Of a stretch of DNA of 64,000 bases, positions 1 through 10,583 are shown piece by piece. Position numbers and translations under genes: made by a program. The notes under the pieces are model-generated. The model made no database searches. It saw nothing but the letters and a program-made list of their open reading frames with translations, and was not told where the DNA came from. Every line of letters starts with the position of its first letter. The stretch's first letter is position 1. This DNA comes from Celoporthe dispersa (taxonomy: Eukaryota; Ascomycota; Sordariomycetes; Diaporthales; Cryphonectriaceae), in contig WAID01000007.1 in the NCBI GenBank assembly GCA_016584495.1, forward strand, positions 661,001 through 725,000, given 5' to 3'.

Positions 1-1547
1 TTGGGGCCGAACTGGTTGAAGAAGGACGACAGATAGTACATGGCCTGGAACGAGTGGATGCCGTCGGGAGAAGAGTAGTACTTGTACTTGAAGGCCGGGA
101 TGACAAAGCACAGGAAGCACGCGAGGAAGCCAATCTGCTGCATGTTCTTGCGGCCATACAGCTTGTTGTCAATCAGGAACGATGCCAGGTAGTAGCCCGC
201 CAGCGCCACGATGATGTTGTACAGGTTCCAGACCCAGGTGGTCATGATGGAGCTCGAGTTGTCGGTCACGACCTCGATGAAGGAGGACTGGAACAGCTTG
301 TTGCCATAAAAGAAGACATCATTGCAGAACCAGGCGCCAGCAGTGGCGATGATGCGGCCGCCAAAGTACTTGAACGTCAGGCGCAGCGAGTTTATGTCGT
401 AGCCCGTCACGTTGGACTTCTTCTTGGCGATCTGCAGCTGGCGGGAGGCATAAGGCATCTTGTAGGCACGATAGTATGCGAGCCACAGGGTGCCGACGGC
501 GGGAATAGCGAATGACAGACGGAAGACAACCTGGGTGCTCTGGGTGCCGTATGGTGGGTTGCCGTCACCGTGGTGGAAGATGAGCAGCAGGATGATAAGC
601 AGCGCCTGGTTGGCAAGCTGACCCCAGCCCTGCATCAGGAAGGCGGAGGTGACCTTGCGGCCACGGTGCAGGCGGTCCTCTCGGGTCGAGACCTTGCCGG
701 CTCCGACCGCGTTCTCCATAGACGACGTGGCGGTCATAGGGTACTCACCGCCGACACCGAAGGAGTAGATGAACAGCGACCAGGCATAGCAGATGACCCA
801 GCCCTCGAGGCTGGTGCCCCAAGATGCGGTCAGCATGATGAGACCGAGAACCATGATGAGGGCGTCCTGGATCAGACCCCATCGACGACCGACCCAATCA
901 CCAATAAGCTGTAGCGGAGGAGGAGGGAGTGAAAAGTCAGCAAAGCGCCATTATTGCCTTCCGCGTTGTATCTTGTCCGCAATGGGGGTTCTGGCGGTAG
1001 TGGGTTCACTCACACCGACAGCGACCTGACCGCACATGATACCGACGATTTCCAGATATGTGACGGCATACACCCAGTTCATGTTGCACTCTCCATCGAC
1101 AGTCTTGCTGCCCCAGCAGTCCTTCCAGTTGTCCGTCTTGGCGAAATATGAGCTCAGGTTTCCGATAGAGAACAGGACGTAGCCCTCGAGACCGAGTCCA
1201 GCACCGGGCAGGACCGCATTGTGCCAGTACCACCTGATGGGGCTCAGGGGGTCCTTCTTGAACATGCGGCCGATCGTGGACAGCTCCTTCTTGGCCTCGA
1301 CGCTGTCGACCTTGTTGATGAAAGAGATGCGCGCCTTCCACGGCAGGTCGGCCCAGTAGACACCCTCGGCGGTATAGGAGTCATCTGGGTGGGTCAGGTA
1401 GCCGAAGATCTCACGTTCCTCCTGAGAAGTCAGGCCCTGGTGTGTTGGGAACTGATAGGTCTCGTCGCCGGTCGCCGGGCCGTGAGGCACGGGAATCTGG
1501 CCGACAGAGGGCGGGTGGTGCCGCTCGTGCTCGAGATACTGCGACAT
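1..1547 (-). CDS. MFS transporter, phosphate:H+ / glycerophosphodiester (PHS/Git1-like) family, 3' end off the window
   Basis: Predicted plasma-membrane proton symporter for inorganic phosphate or a glycerophospho-compound. Exon 1 is 1014-1547 and exon 2 is 1-908, running off the left edge. The intron 909-1013 has donor GTGAGT and acceptor CTACAG. The start is the ATG at 1547; a longer frame upstream begins only at a TTG. The N-terminal cytosolic tail of about 120 residues precedes helices with the family signatures WVYAVTYLEIVGIMCGQVAVG, then IGDWVGRRWG (the MFS loop 2-3 motif) and GGEYPMTATSSMENA, where Pho84-type carriers have GGDYP. Exon 2 stays open to the edge and ends within a late transmembrane segment. 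The last helices and the C-terminus are missing. Family assignment is confident; substrate is not, since PHS and Git1 carriers share these motifs. Confidence 0.85.
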
Positions 1548-2365
1548 CTCTGCAATGGGTGTCAAGAGACGCTGGAGAGGATATTTGGGTATGTGTGTGT
1601 GTATGTGTGAAGGGCTTACTGAAAAGCCTCACAGAGTGCGGTAGAAGGGGGGCGATAGAAGCCGCACAGGAGTGTTCTGGTTCACTGCAGAGCTCGAGAG
1701 AGGACGCAGGGTGATGTGAGATGGAGGAGGAGGAGGCAGCTTTTTAAGAGAGACTGGCTGGTAGGTGGTATGCTAGAAAAACGCAGGGAAAACTAGTTGG
1801 GTCGAGGAACCTTGCGGATGCAGCTTCCACAGGCTGATCCTGGAGGGTGTGCGTGGGCCTGTCGAGCCTGCTAGTCCTGTGAGGCTTGAAGATCACAGCA
1901 CAGGGGTGGGGGGTCCCACCTGTGGTGGGCGGGATAAGACGACTAAAAAAAATCAACAATTATGGGGACACGCCGGCCGGAGGGTGGCTAGATCGAGAGG
2001 AGTGCGTCTCGAAGGCGAGACCAGAGGTGGAGACCTTGTGACCGAGGAACACGATTGTGTGTGTACCAGTATCCGGAACAGGAGGAGAAGGCGTCGGTCA
2101 GGTGGGAAGATCTGAAAGGTCTCTCGGTCAGCGAGGCTGATCGAGGAAAAGGCAAAAAGAAAACGATTGGGGGTGGGACTGAGGGCCCTCTCGTAGAAAA
2201 CGAGAAAGGAGGGTGGGAAGAAAGGCTAACATGGGATCTAGAAACAGAGTTCGGAAGGCCGGAGAGGGACAAGCGGACGGCCAGTGATGCTTGACTTGAG
2301 CCTAAGCACGAGCACAGCCAGAACCCAGGAGACATGGGAGGGAAAGAAAGGGAAAACCGCAAGGG

Positions 2366-2409
2366 AAAAAAAAAAAAAAAAAAAAAAGGACATAGAGAGA
2401 GAGAGAGAG
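2366..2409. repeat. Poly-A run (22 A) followed by (GA)n
   Basis: A continuous run of 22 A residues at 2366-2387 is followed by a GA dinucleotide tract at about 2396-2409. Both lie in the purine-rich upstream region of the transporter gene. Confidence 0.9.
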
Positions 2410-3406
2410 GCTAGCCAGCGGCCGTGTCCGAAGCGTGCCTACCCCCAGAGACGGAAACATAAGAAATGACTAAAACGTCTTCAGCATAGTACGTCTTATT
2501 ACCGCATGTACCTGTTGCTAGTAGCGACATAGTGGTTGGCACTCACGACCACCAAGCTCTGCCGAGACAGGTTAAGCTTTTCAGCAAGACGGTCGCAGAT
2601 GTTTGTACATGCATGGCAGCTACTGTGCATCACGACCCGTCGTCGGTGTCCCTTCTGAGAGCCGTAGCGCCTGGTGCCGGTGGAGGTGGATGGATCAAGG
2701 CTGTTGCTGGAGCTTATCTTCTCAGCTGGTCTGGATTGCTTTGGCCAGCTCTATCATGTAACAGGTTCTTCCCTTTTCAGTTGCCATGTGCAATATATCC
2801 TGTCAATGTGGCACGCTGCCGAAAAACGTGCTCTCAATGGACAGCTGCTATGGCACAGCGGTCCTCTGATGGGGTCTAAACCGGCCCGAAGGATCACCGA
2901 GTGCCCCATCCACAAGGCCTTTGATACCACTGCTACCACTACGCACATACTATTAGCAGTATGGTCTTGTGGCATGTGCTGCAGTACTGTGTACACGCAG
3001 GCGGACCTTGGACGTCAGAACGCTCACCCTCCTTCAAGACGCATCCGGTCGTTTTCCAATCAGCCCCAACCTCCTGGTAAGACCGGAGCATCCGGGGCCC
3101 GCCAGCTGCTGATGGCGAGAGAGTAGCCTGCTTGAGACATGGTTGGCTGCATCACGATCCTGCGTCCACCTACCTGTCCTCGAGGGTTGGTTGGCGAAGG
3201 TGGCTTGCTTTGACTGCCTCAATGATTGCCTGGCCTGGCTTGCCTGGGCGGCAGGGAAGAGAGCGTGACCTCTTACCGCTATACTAAGTTTAGATGGTGG
3301 AATGAGTTTTTCCCTCCTCGATTGACGAAACGCCCCCGCACGTGGAGGGTTTGACTACGTTGATCTCTCGTATAAATTTGGTGAATGTGTGTGTCGATAG
3401 AACAAG

Positions 3407-3428
3407 AAGAGAGAGAGAGAGAGAGAGA
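3407..3428. repeat. (GA)n microsatellite
   Basis: A GA dinucleotide run lies in the gene-free interval between the transporter and Dpb4. Confidence 0.85.
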
Positions 3429-6080
3429 AAAAAGGATGGATATTGGCCACTGGCGGATCGAGCCTGCGGATCTGGAAATACTGTACCCACATTGAACTGT
3501 CTACCACAGTACACAATTACTTCTCGAACGAAGGCGCCCCCTGGTCCCTTCCTGCGCCTCCCGCATGCCCCGTCTGTAATGCTTGCCTCTTCTGGCCTCG
3601 GCTAATAGGAGGTGCGCATCCCTGGTGGGTCTCTAAGAGGAAGGACCTCGGGAGTGGGGGCCCTGGCCGGGGTCAGCCACAGCTTCCCCCATATTCAGGA
3701 AGCCAATGAAAACTCGCGACATCCTACACGTGCTGCAACGACAGGACGTCCGCTCTTCTCCACTCTCGACTTCATGCTTGCTTCTGTACCGCATCACCTC
3801 TTGTCTATTGATGCTCACGCACACCACCACATGCATACGCGCACACGCACGCACTGGTACTATTCCTATGCACTATAGCACATACAGATGCGCCTCTTCG
3901 TTTCAGCTACTCCGGGGATCAAGAGACTTGTGTTTGCCCAGACGCCAAGCTGGGCCTCTCCGCGAACTTCGCACGACGGATATCAGACCGATCACAACTT
4001 ACCGTTCTGCCAAGGGGCCACAAAGCTTGACGACGAGCCGCAACATGCCCAATTCGATCTAGGTCGACGGTATTGTGCAGGTCCACGACTTCCGAGTCCC
4101 GTTTTCAGCAACGTTCCCTCGTGCCCAACCGTCTTGAGGCCCGCCGCTGAACCTCTGTTGCCTGTGGTGTCGACCTCAATGGGGCCGTCCTCACCCCGTG
4201 CCTCCTCACCTCTGGAGCAATCCCTGTACCTATGGATATTGCAACAAGATGTCGACGCATCAGGTGCTTCACCGAGCCCACGTTCTTCGGCGTAACTTCG
4301 CCTTGAGACACGGCCGCCCGACTATGCCCCAAGGGCCTCGACTATTTTATATCCACCGCGCGCGTCTTACCAGATGACCGTGGCCAAAAATTGACCGAGC
4401 TCGGTTAGGTCACCGAACACTCGGGTCCGGTGGAAAATGTGAATGCCCCTAGAGAAGGGGGTCCCTGCCTTATTTTGTTGTTTGGTCAGGGACTACTGCA
4501 GCAGCAGGCATCGGAATACGGACGCAACGTGGGCGTCGCGTGCTGCGTTGGCTTATTGCCCCCCTGGGATGGCACATTGTCATGCGCCCCCGCCCCCCTC
4601 TTCCGGGCTCTCGTTGGTCTTCCGTGAATCCTCTCAAGGGTTACGAAAGTATACTCGCCCTCCTATTCTGGAACTTCGCACTGGCTTCACGGGCGCGCGC
4701 AAGGTCACAGCCACAGCTTCTCATGCCTTCTCACCCCCGTTGCTTTGGTCTACAGCAGTCTTTAATTTTCCCCGCCGATACCCGAACATTCGACCCGGGC
4801 CTGGACGAGTCAGCTCCTTGTGCGGCCTCAATTTGTCCAATTTGGAGTTCTGGATCTGACATAACATGCACGGCAGCACTCTGGCGACCCAATACTTGCA
4901 TCTTGCATTAGTGTCTACCAGGAGCCACAGCCCCTGGCGCGCAGGATGTGCCATGCGAGATTCTCCTACTCCATTTCGAATCTTACTTTGTCTGGCCCCG
5001 TCTTCCCGGATTAATGAATGCAGCAGGTCCATCTCGGCCTGTCCGAGGGCAGATCAATCTCCATTCTGACGAGAATGTTCAGCACCAGGTGAGTTTGCGG
5101 TTGGATATTTCGAGGCATGGCACCACACCTGTGCATGAGTGGGCTTTTGATCGAGCCGCTTCGCGTGATTCACCCGGTAGCTACGTCCGGATCGAGACTT
5201 GTCGGCGGGGACTCTAGTTCGTCGGGGGCGTTGCTTTTTATGCAAGTAAGCTGACTTTCCCCCCTCCTGCTGCTATATTCTCCATGCATGCGTAGCCGCG
5301 AAGCGCGAACAAAGCATCTCGTAAAAGTGTCGTCGCCAGGCCCGCCCTTTTCCAGCCAGCCCCGGGGCTTAGATACAGGATGGGTCTGAGGCACATTTCA
5401 AGTGGGCTTCACTCAGTTAGTCTTTCTTTCAGTCCACCGCGGCGGATAGTTCGAGGCTCAGAGCATCTCGCAATCAACTTTGTTGGCGAGCCGTGACTCC
5501 TCGTCTAGTATAACATGGTGCTCCGCTCGAGGACTCACCCGGGGAGAGGGGGGGGGCTGCTTACCCCATAGGTCCTACAGAACGGCTGTGCATTCCCGGA
5601 TATGGTGTAAGTGATGCTGTTCTGCCGGTACTTGTCACGAACGACTTCAGAAGCGAAGCCCTGATCGCAGTACGGCGGGTGCGTGTTGTCTATTCGGCAG
5701 AAGTTGTCTGTCTCCTATAAATCGATAGGCTCAAGCACAGCATACAGAGCCCAGGCCTGCGTGCTGGCCGTGGTCGGAGTTTACCTGGAGCGAACGAGGA
5801 CACTGTAGCCGTCCCACGGTCTATCAGAAAACCCTCTCCTGTCCTATGCTGCGTGCTATTTTGTCTTCTCCCAGTTGAGATGGTCTCCAGGCGAGGGCTT
5901 TTTAACGCCCTTGTCGTGATGAGTGTAGACGGAGGACATTTCCAGCCTGCACGCTGAATCTGATGTCTCAAAGCTCGATGTCAAACTTTGCTAGAGGTTC
6001 AACAGCCCAGGAGCGGTCGATCGATTCGAGGCAGGCCCCAAAAGCCATTAGGCACAAGCCGTTTCGCCGGTTATCAACGC

Positions 6081-7491
6081 CTAGTCGCTGTGGTTCCCAT
6101 CGTCCAGCGCCTCGTCCTCATCCGGCCTGTCCTCGTGCTCCTCGAGCTCGTCCTGGTCCTCCTCGGCCTCGCCGTCGTCCTGGTCCTCTTCATCCTCGTC
6201 CTCTTCCTCATCCTCCTGTGCTTCCGCCTCGTCCTCGTCCTCGTCGGGCACGGACTCGGGGTCAGAGGCGTCATTGAGCTCGTCATCGACATCCACGCTC
6301 GCTCCGCCCTCGCCGGTGCCGTCTGTCCTGGCCTTTTTTGCACGGTGCTTGCCTCCTGCCGCCGAATCGGCCACAGAGTTCACCGTGGTGTCGCCACCGG
6401 CCATCGTAATGTCGCCGTCCGTCCCTGCCATCGATATATCGGCATCGGCTCCGTCCGAACCCTTGGTCACCTTCTTGGAGGCGGCTACCTTCTTGCGGTA
6501 AGCCGAGCGCTTGGTCGTTTGTGTTTCATTAAACTCTGCACCGCAGGTCAGTCAGCCAGCCAGCCGGGTAAGCGCTCGTATGCAGGTAGCGAGACGTGGT
6601 AGACGAGACCGCGAGTAAAGGAGGTCAGGGGGGAGATTGGCGCACTGGCAAACTCGGCCTCTACGCGCTCGCGCATAAACCCGTACTCTATATCGTCGAG
6701 CGCCCGGAACACGTCGGAGGGCATAATCGTCTTCTTGTTCTGGAGCGCCGTGACTTCGTTGGCCCTATGTGCGCGTGTCCGATGTGTCAGCTCGCCCGCC
6801 CGCCCGCGCAGCTACCTGTAGAGTTTTATATGTGTGATAGGTGACGGGACATACGCATTTGCGAGGTGATTTATAAAGACCGTCGCGCTCTTGGTCATGG
6901 CGAGGATCGCGTTTGCTTGTATCTGGGTGTTGGGCGGGAGGACGCCCTTGGCGAGGCGGGTGATGATGGATTTTGGTAGTTGTAGCTCCTGGTAGGAGGG
7001 AGAAAAGGCGCCGTGTTAGCGGGTGCGCTTGTTCCCTGCCCGTGGGAAAGGTGTTTTCTATCCATGCATACCTCGATCGGAATGGTAACGGCCTCCTTCG
7101 GGTGACCGCCAGGGCCGCCGCCCTTCTCCTCCTTCTCCTTGCCCTTATCCGACGACGGGGTCGTCTGCGCCGCGCCGCCGCCGCCGACAGAAGGCACCGA
7201 TGCGGACGCCGACCCGGACCTGGGATTGAAGCTCGCACCGTCTGCGCTGTGGGCGGAGCCGGGCGGGGGCAGGCTCGGGGGCGGCATGGAGGTGTCCATG
7301 GCTGGGAGGGCGAGGGCAGACGAGGGGGCTGGCTTGGGCGTCGGCGTGGAGATGGCTGCCGGGGTGGGAGGGTCGTCTTCTACCGGTATGAATCTTGCGG
7401 TCGAGGAGGCTGCTGCCGCTGGCGCCAGTGGTGCTCGAGCGTGTGCTGCTTCTCCACCCCTGCGGGCCGGGTCGCTCTTGCGCGGCGGCAT
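6081..7491 (-). CDS. dpb4: DNA polymerase epsilon subunit D / CHRAC-17-like histone-fold protein (Dpb4)
   Basis: Small histone-fold subunit shared by DNA polymerase epsilon and ISW2/CHRAC-type remodellers. It pairs with a Dpb3-like partner and binds DNA at forks. Four exons: 7072-7491, 6855-6988, 6764-6646 and 6081-6535. All introns are GT-AG, and the spliced length of 1128 nt gives 375 residues. The fold is encoded across exons 1-3: residues from about 140 start LQLPKSIITRLAKGVLPPN, continue with ILAMTKSATVFINHLANAANE, and end near DVFRALDDIEYGFMRERVEAE. The N-terminal 140 residues are Pro/Ser/Ala-rich low complexity. The C-terminal 90 residues are an almost pure Asp/Glu tail after a basic KKARTD patch. 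The protein is much longer than yeast Dpb4 (about 196 residues), mainly through these tails. The acidic tail may be a histone or DNA-mimic surface (inference). Confidence 0.93.
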
Positions 7492-9695
7492 GGTGTTCGT
7501 GGCTCGATCAGCAGTGGTCTCTTGTCGTGGTAGTAGGGGCGATGGCGGCGGTAGTTGGCGTCGCAAGCAGGCGGGCAGAGCGCGCGCAGAGCAAGAGAAG
7601 GAGGGGGAGGGGCGAGGTGCCAAGAGGGCTTAGGGTCCTCGCACTATCGGCACGATTGCAGAGACGAGCAGGTAATAGTTGTCTATAGCTGGGACGAAGG
7701 TGTGATCTGCAGGCTGGAGCAGTCAATTGTAGGAATGAACGCAGCCGGCGCAGATCGATGTCGTAAGGAGGTGGGCACTGAGATGATTGAGGCTGTGGAG
7801 AACAATCCAAAGTCGACTGCCCGCTGCGGTGCGGAAAATTTACAGAAGCTTTGGGTACAGCAACGCGACGCGCCTGGGAGAGTAGGTAGTCGGCAGGGGG
7901 GGCAGGGGGGGCAGGGGCCTAACGCGTAGAGAGGACGCCTCCAAGTTACCATGCACGCCATAGCGAGGTCGGTCACACAGTACCAAGCTGCTGAGGTCAG
8001 CAAGTGCCCTGTAGCCTCTCCACAATCCTCGCTATGGTATAGGCTTAAGTACTTAAGTACTCAACTCCCTATTCTCCTTCTCCTCCTTCTCCCTTTCCTC
8101 TTTTCCTTGTCATTAAGATGCAGCATACATCAATCTGGGGACATTCCAAGGTCTCACTGCAGCCATTACATGCGAGGTAGCTAGCGTGTTGAGCCTAGCG
8201 AGGTCTAGAAAGCCAAGTCTTCTGAATCAATAACCGTCTCCCCCCCTCCCCCCTTCTGCTCGCAAAAATAGAATGGCAAGAGGAAATATTCACTTGGTGG
8301 TGACGTGCTTCAAGACAGGTGGTGTAACTCCACATGACAGGTAACTCGATCTCCCATAGAAGGGATGGAGGAACCAAAGTCACCCGTCTTGAGGTAGGCT
8401 GGCTGTGTATCTAGGTACCGCTCGACGAGTGAGTGGACAATGTTCTCAATGCGCGTCAGGGGGAGTTGACAGTACTCGATCCTCTCCCGTATATATAAGA
8501 TCTGCTTTCATGTTTATTGCTGCCTGTACCGAGCCGAACATATATATATGTATATACTTATACAGAGCGAACAGACCCCACGTCCAGCTGTGGCGAGCTG
8601 TCGTGAGCTCTCACTCCTCCAAAACCTGCGCACGTACGGTGCTACCCGGAGACATCATCTTTGGGTGCTAGTGACGCACGCAGACAAGGGACAAGAGCCC
8701 AGCCAAAGTACCGAGATACAGGAACGCAGCACGCCAGGTAAGCTAGGAGGGAGCATTTTGCACGCACAAAAACTTGTAGAAGAAATCAGACATGCCACCC
8801 GCCCGCTCTTGATCCCACCCTGTAAGTATTTGGGTATATCCGTCACACTTGTTCTCCCTCTCGTGACTTCATGAACACATAAGGAAAAAGATAAAAGAAG
8901 GGGAGAGCGACTCCAGTGTTGAATTTCATTTGAAAAGGTTCCAGATTGCGCGCTGCCGTCCCACCTGGAGATGGCCTTAGGGTATGGGTGATGTATGTCC
9001 AGGATCAAATAGTGAGATGAGAGACAGAGGTGGTTTCATGGTACAGTAATACCAAACGGCTGTGTTCCGCCGCACGCTGTGGCACGGCACCACAAAACTG
9101 AGACGTGGCGGTGGCAAACCCCTCGTGTTCAAGATCTCCCCATAAGGTGTGTTGGACTTCGACTGCCAGAACGACAGGAGGGTTTTTGGGTGCTGACGGC
9201 TGACCGCCGACGAGTAATCCTAGGCTTCTCCTCCCGAGTGTGAGAAGCTTCTTGAGCCAAGGTCGACGTCACTGCAGGGACGATGTTTCCCGACTTGTCT
9301 TTGCAGGATCGAAATCCCTGGATATCGATGCGAACACTCGTCCGTCCGAACTTGACGTCTCGTCTGATGTTGAGCGATTATGACACACGATGAGACCGGC
9401 TCAATTGAGATGACCCATATCGCTGCGAACCACGGTCGATTCTGTCGCCAGCGTTTCTTGTGTTTGGCGTCTCATGTGACCGAATCAATTGTGGGGTTTT
9501 CAGCCGATGGCGCGCCCTATCTCGTCTGGTCGGACGAGGGGTCGTGGGGATAGGCCTCCATTCCCATCAGGCCAGTCTTTCGAGAGCGAGAGCCGCGGCG
9601 GTGGCGGCGATGAGATGGAGCAACCTCTGGAGCGGCTCTGGTAGCCCTCGTGTGAGTACCTGTAGTCGTCCGCGTCGGAGTAGCGGACCCCCTCC
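7492..9695. other. 2.2-kb intergenic region with G-runs and a palindromic tandem
   Basis: No supported gene. The first part is the promoter side of dpb4. At 7896-7917 there are two tandem G7 runs and a G4 run separated by CA, a potential G-quadruplex on the plus strand. At 8044-8060 the palindromic octamer CTTAAGTA occurs twice in tandem. The part 8900-9695 lies 3' of the Ser/Thr-rich membrane protein. Its reading frame may really end at 9500 (see that gene). Confidence 0.5.
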
Positions 9696-10583
9696 CTAAG
9701 CCTGTGCAGGCTGGAGCTCGACCTCGAGCTCTTGTGCCGCGTATGTGCCTGCTGTGGAGCGCGCGGCGGCTTGTAGAGCCGGGGAGCCCTGGCGCCTGGG
9801 GCTCTGGATGAAGGGGACGTCGCCGGGGATGGTCTCGTCCGTCAGGCCCTCTCTGGCGTTCGGGGCCCTGGCCTGGATGGGAGTGAAGGGCAGCTCCTTG
9901 TCGAAGCTCGTCTTGCCGCCGTCCCAACTGCTCTGCCCGTAGTGGCCGGGCGTCGAAGGTGACCTGGCCCACTGCTCCTCGGACCTGCGGGCGTACACGA
10001 TCACGCTGGGCGGCTTCTTGGCCGAGCTGGTCGACTCCTGCTTCTGGTGGCCCCTGCTGTTCTGCTCGGATGACGAGGGGGGCGCGACAGAGCGCTGTGT
10101 ACCGTCTCCGAGCCCTTTCTCGCTGTGATGGCCCTTCCAGGTCTCGATCTCGTCATCTCCGATGGGCGTGATACCGCGCCCGAACAGTCTTGAGCGTCTT
10201 CGCCGGTATCGCAAACAGGCCCAGATTCCTCCGGCGATCATGATGAGGCCGACGGTGGACAAGACCGTGCTGAGGATGATGACAGTCGACCGGTTTCCGC
10301 CGCCGGATCCGCCTTGGCTGTCCCCTATGCTTGTGGTCGTTGATGCTACCGCTGCGCTGCTGCTACTTGTGGATGTAAAGCCCCTGCTTGAGACGGAGGT
10401 GAGGGTAGATGTGTAGGAGGTCTGCGCAGCGACTGTGGTAGATGTTGCCCTGGTGGTGGACGTTGCAGCGGTCGTGCTCACGACCGAAAGTGTCGGTACT
10501 GCAGGGACCGAGGATGGCACATCGCTTGGACCTGCTGTCGAGTCGCTCCCAAGTTGGGAGGCGGGCGGATCTTGAAGACTCAT
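9696..10583 (-). CDS. Single-pass Ser/Thr-rich membrane protein (Mid2/WSC-sensor-like architecture)
   Basis: 295 residues as read. Residues 1-95 are rich in Ser, Thr, Ala and Val, typical of an O-mannosylated extracellular stalk. A Gly-rich linker leads into one transmembrane helix at about 98-123 (STVIILSTVLSTVGLIMIAG), a basic stop-transfer RYRRRRSR and a cytosolic tail beginning GRGITPIGDDEIETWK. This is the layout of fungal wall-stress sensors and many uncharacterised Pezizomycotina surface proteins; no WSC or other ectodomain is visible. No signal peptide follows the ATG at 10583. Either the helix serves as a signal anchor or a 5' exon lies upstream, since a TGTAG acceptor-like site sits just before the ATG and an in-frame stop closes the frame. 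The 3' end is doubtful: an adjacent frame stays open from about 9715 to 9500 and looks protein-like (LREGVRYSDADDYRYSHEGY), so a one-base indel may hide about 65 further residues. Confidence 0.7.
   Translation of the reverse strand: MSLQDPPASQLGSDSTAGPSDVPSSVPAVPTLSVVSTTAATSTTRATSTTVAAQTSYTSTLTSVSSRGFTSTSSSSAAVASTTTSIGDSQGGSGGGNRSTVIILSTVLSTVGLIMIAGGIWACLRYRRRRSRLFGRGITPIGDDEIETWKGHHSEKGLGDGTQRSVAPPSSSEQNSRGHQKQESTSSAKKPPSVIVYARRSEEQWARSPSTPGHYGQSSWDGGKTSFDKELPFTPIQARAPNAREGLTDETIPGDVPFIQSPRRQGSPALQAAARSTAGTYAAQELEVELQPAQA

Larger units (their letters stand above)
1548..6080. other. 4.5-kb gene-free interval, purine-rich near the transporter
   Basis: No convincing gene was found. The stretch 1640-2470 is strongly AG-rich on the plus strand, hence CT-rich in the sense direction of the flanking minus-strand transporter, as in many fungal promoters and 5' leaders. 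It contains simple repeats (listed separately) and two CACGTG hexamers at 3339-3344 and 3727-3732. Open frames here are short, lack family features and overlap on both strands. Confidence 0.6.

Noticed and set aside
1548..1565. Longer N-terminus of the phosphate-type transporter
   Set aside because: It begins with TTG, and a CAG just before the ATG may be a 5' UTR splice acceptor; ATG at 1547 is preferred.
3339..3732. Two CACGTG hexamers upstream of the phosphate-type transporter, as Pho4/NUC-1 sites
   Set aside because: They lie about 1.8-2.2 kb from the start and the hexamer is frequent; substrate of the transporter is itself uncertain.
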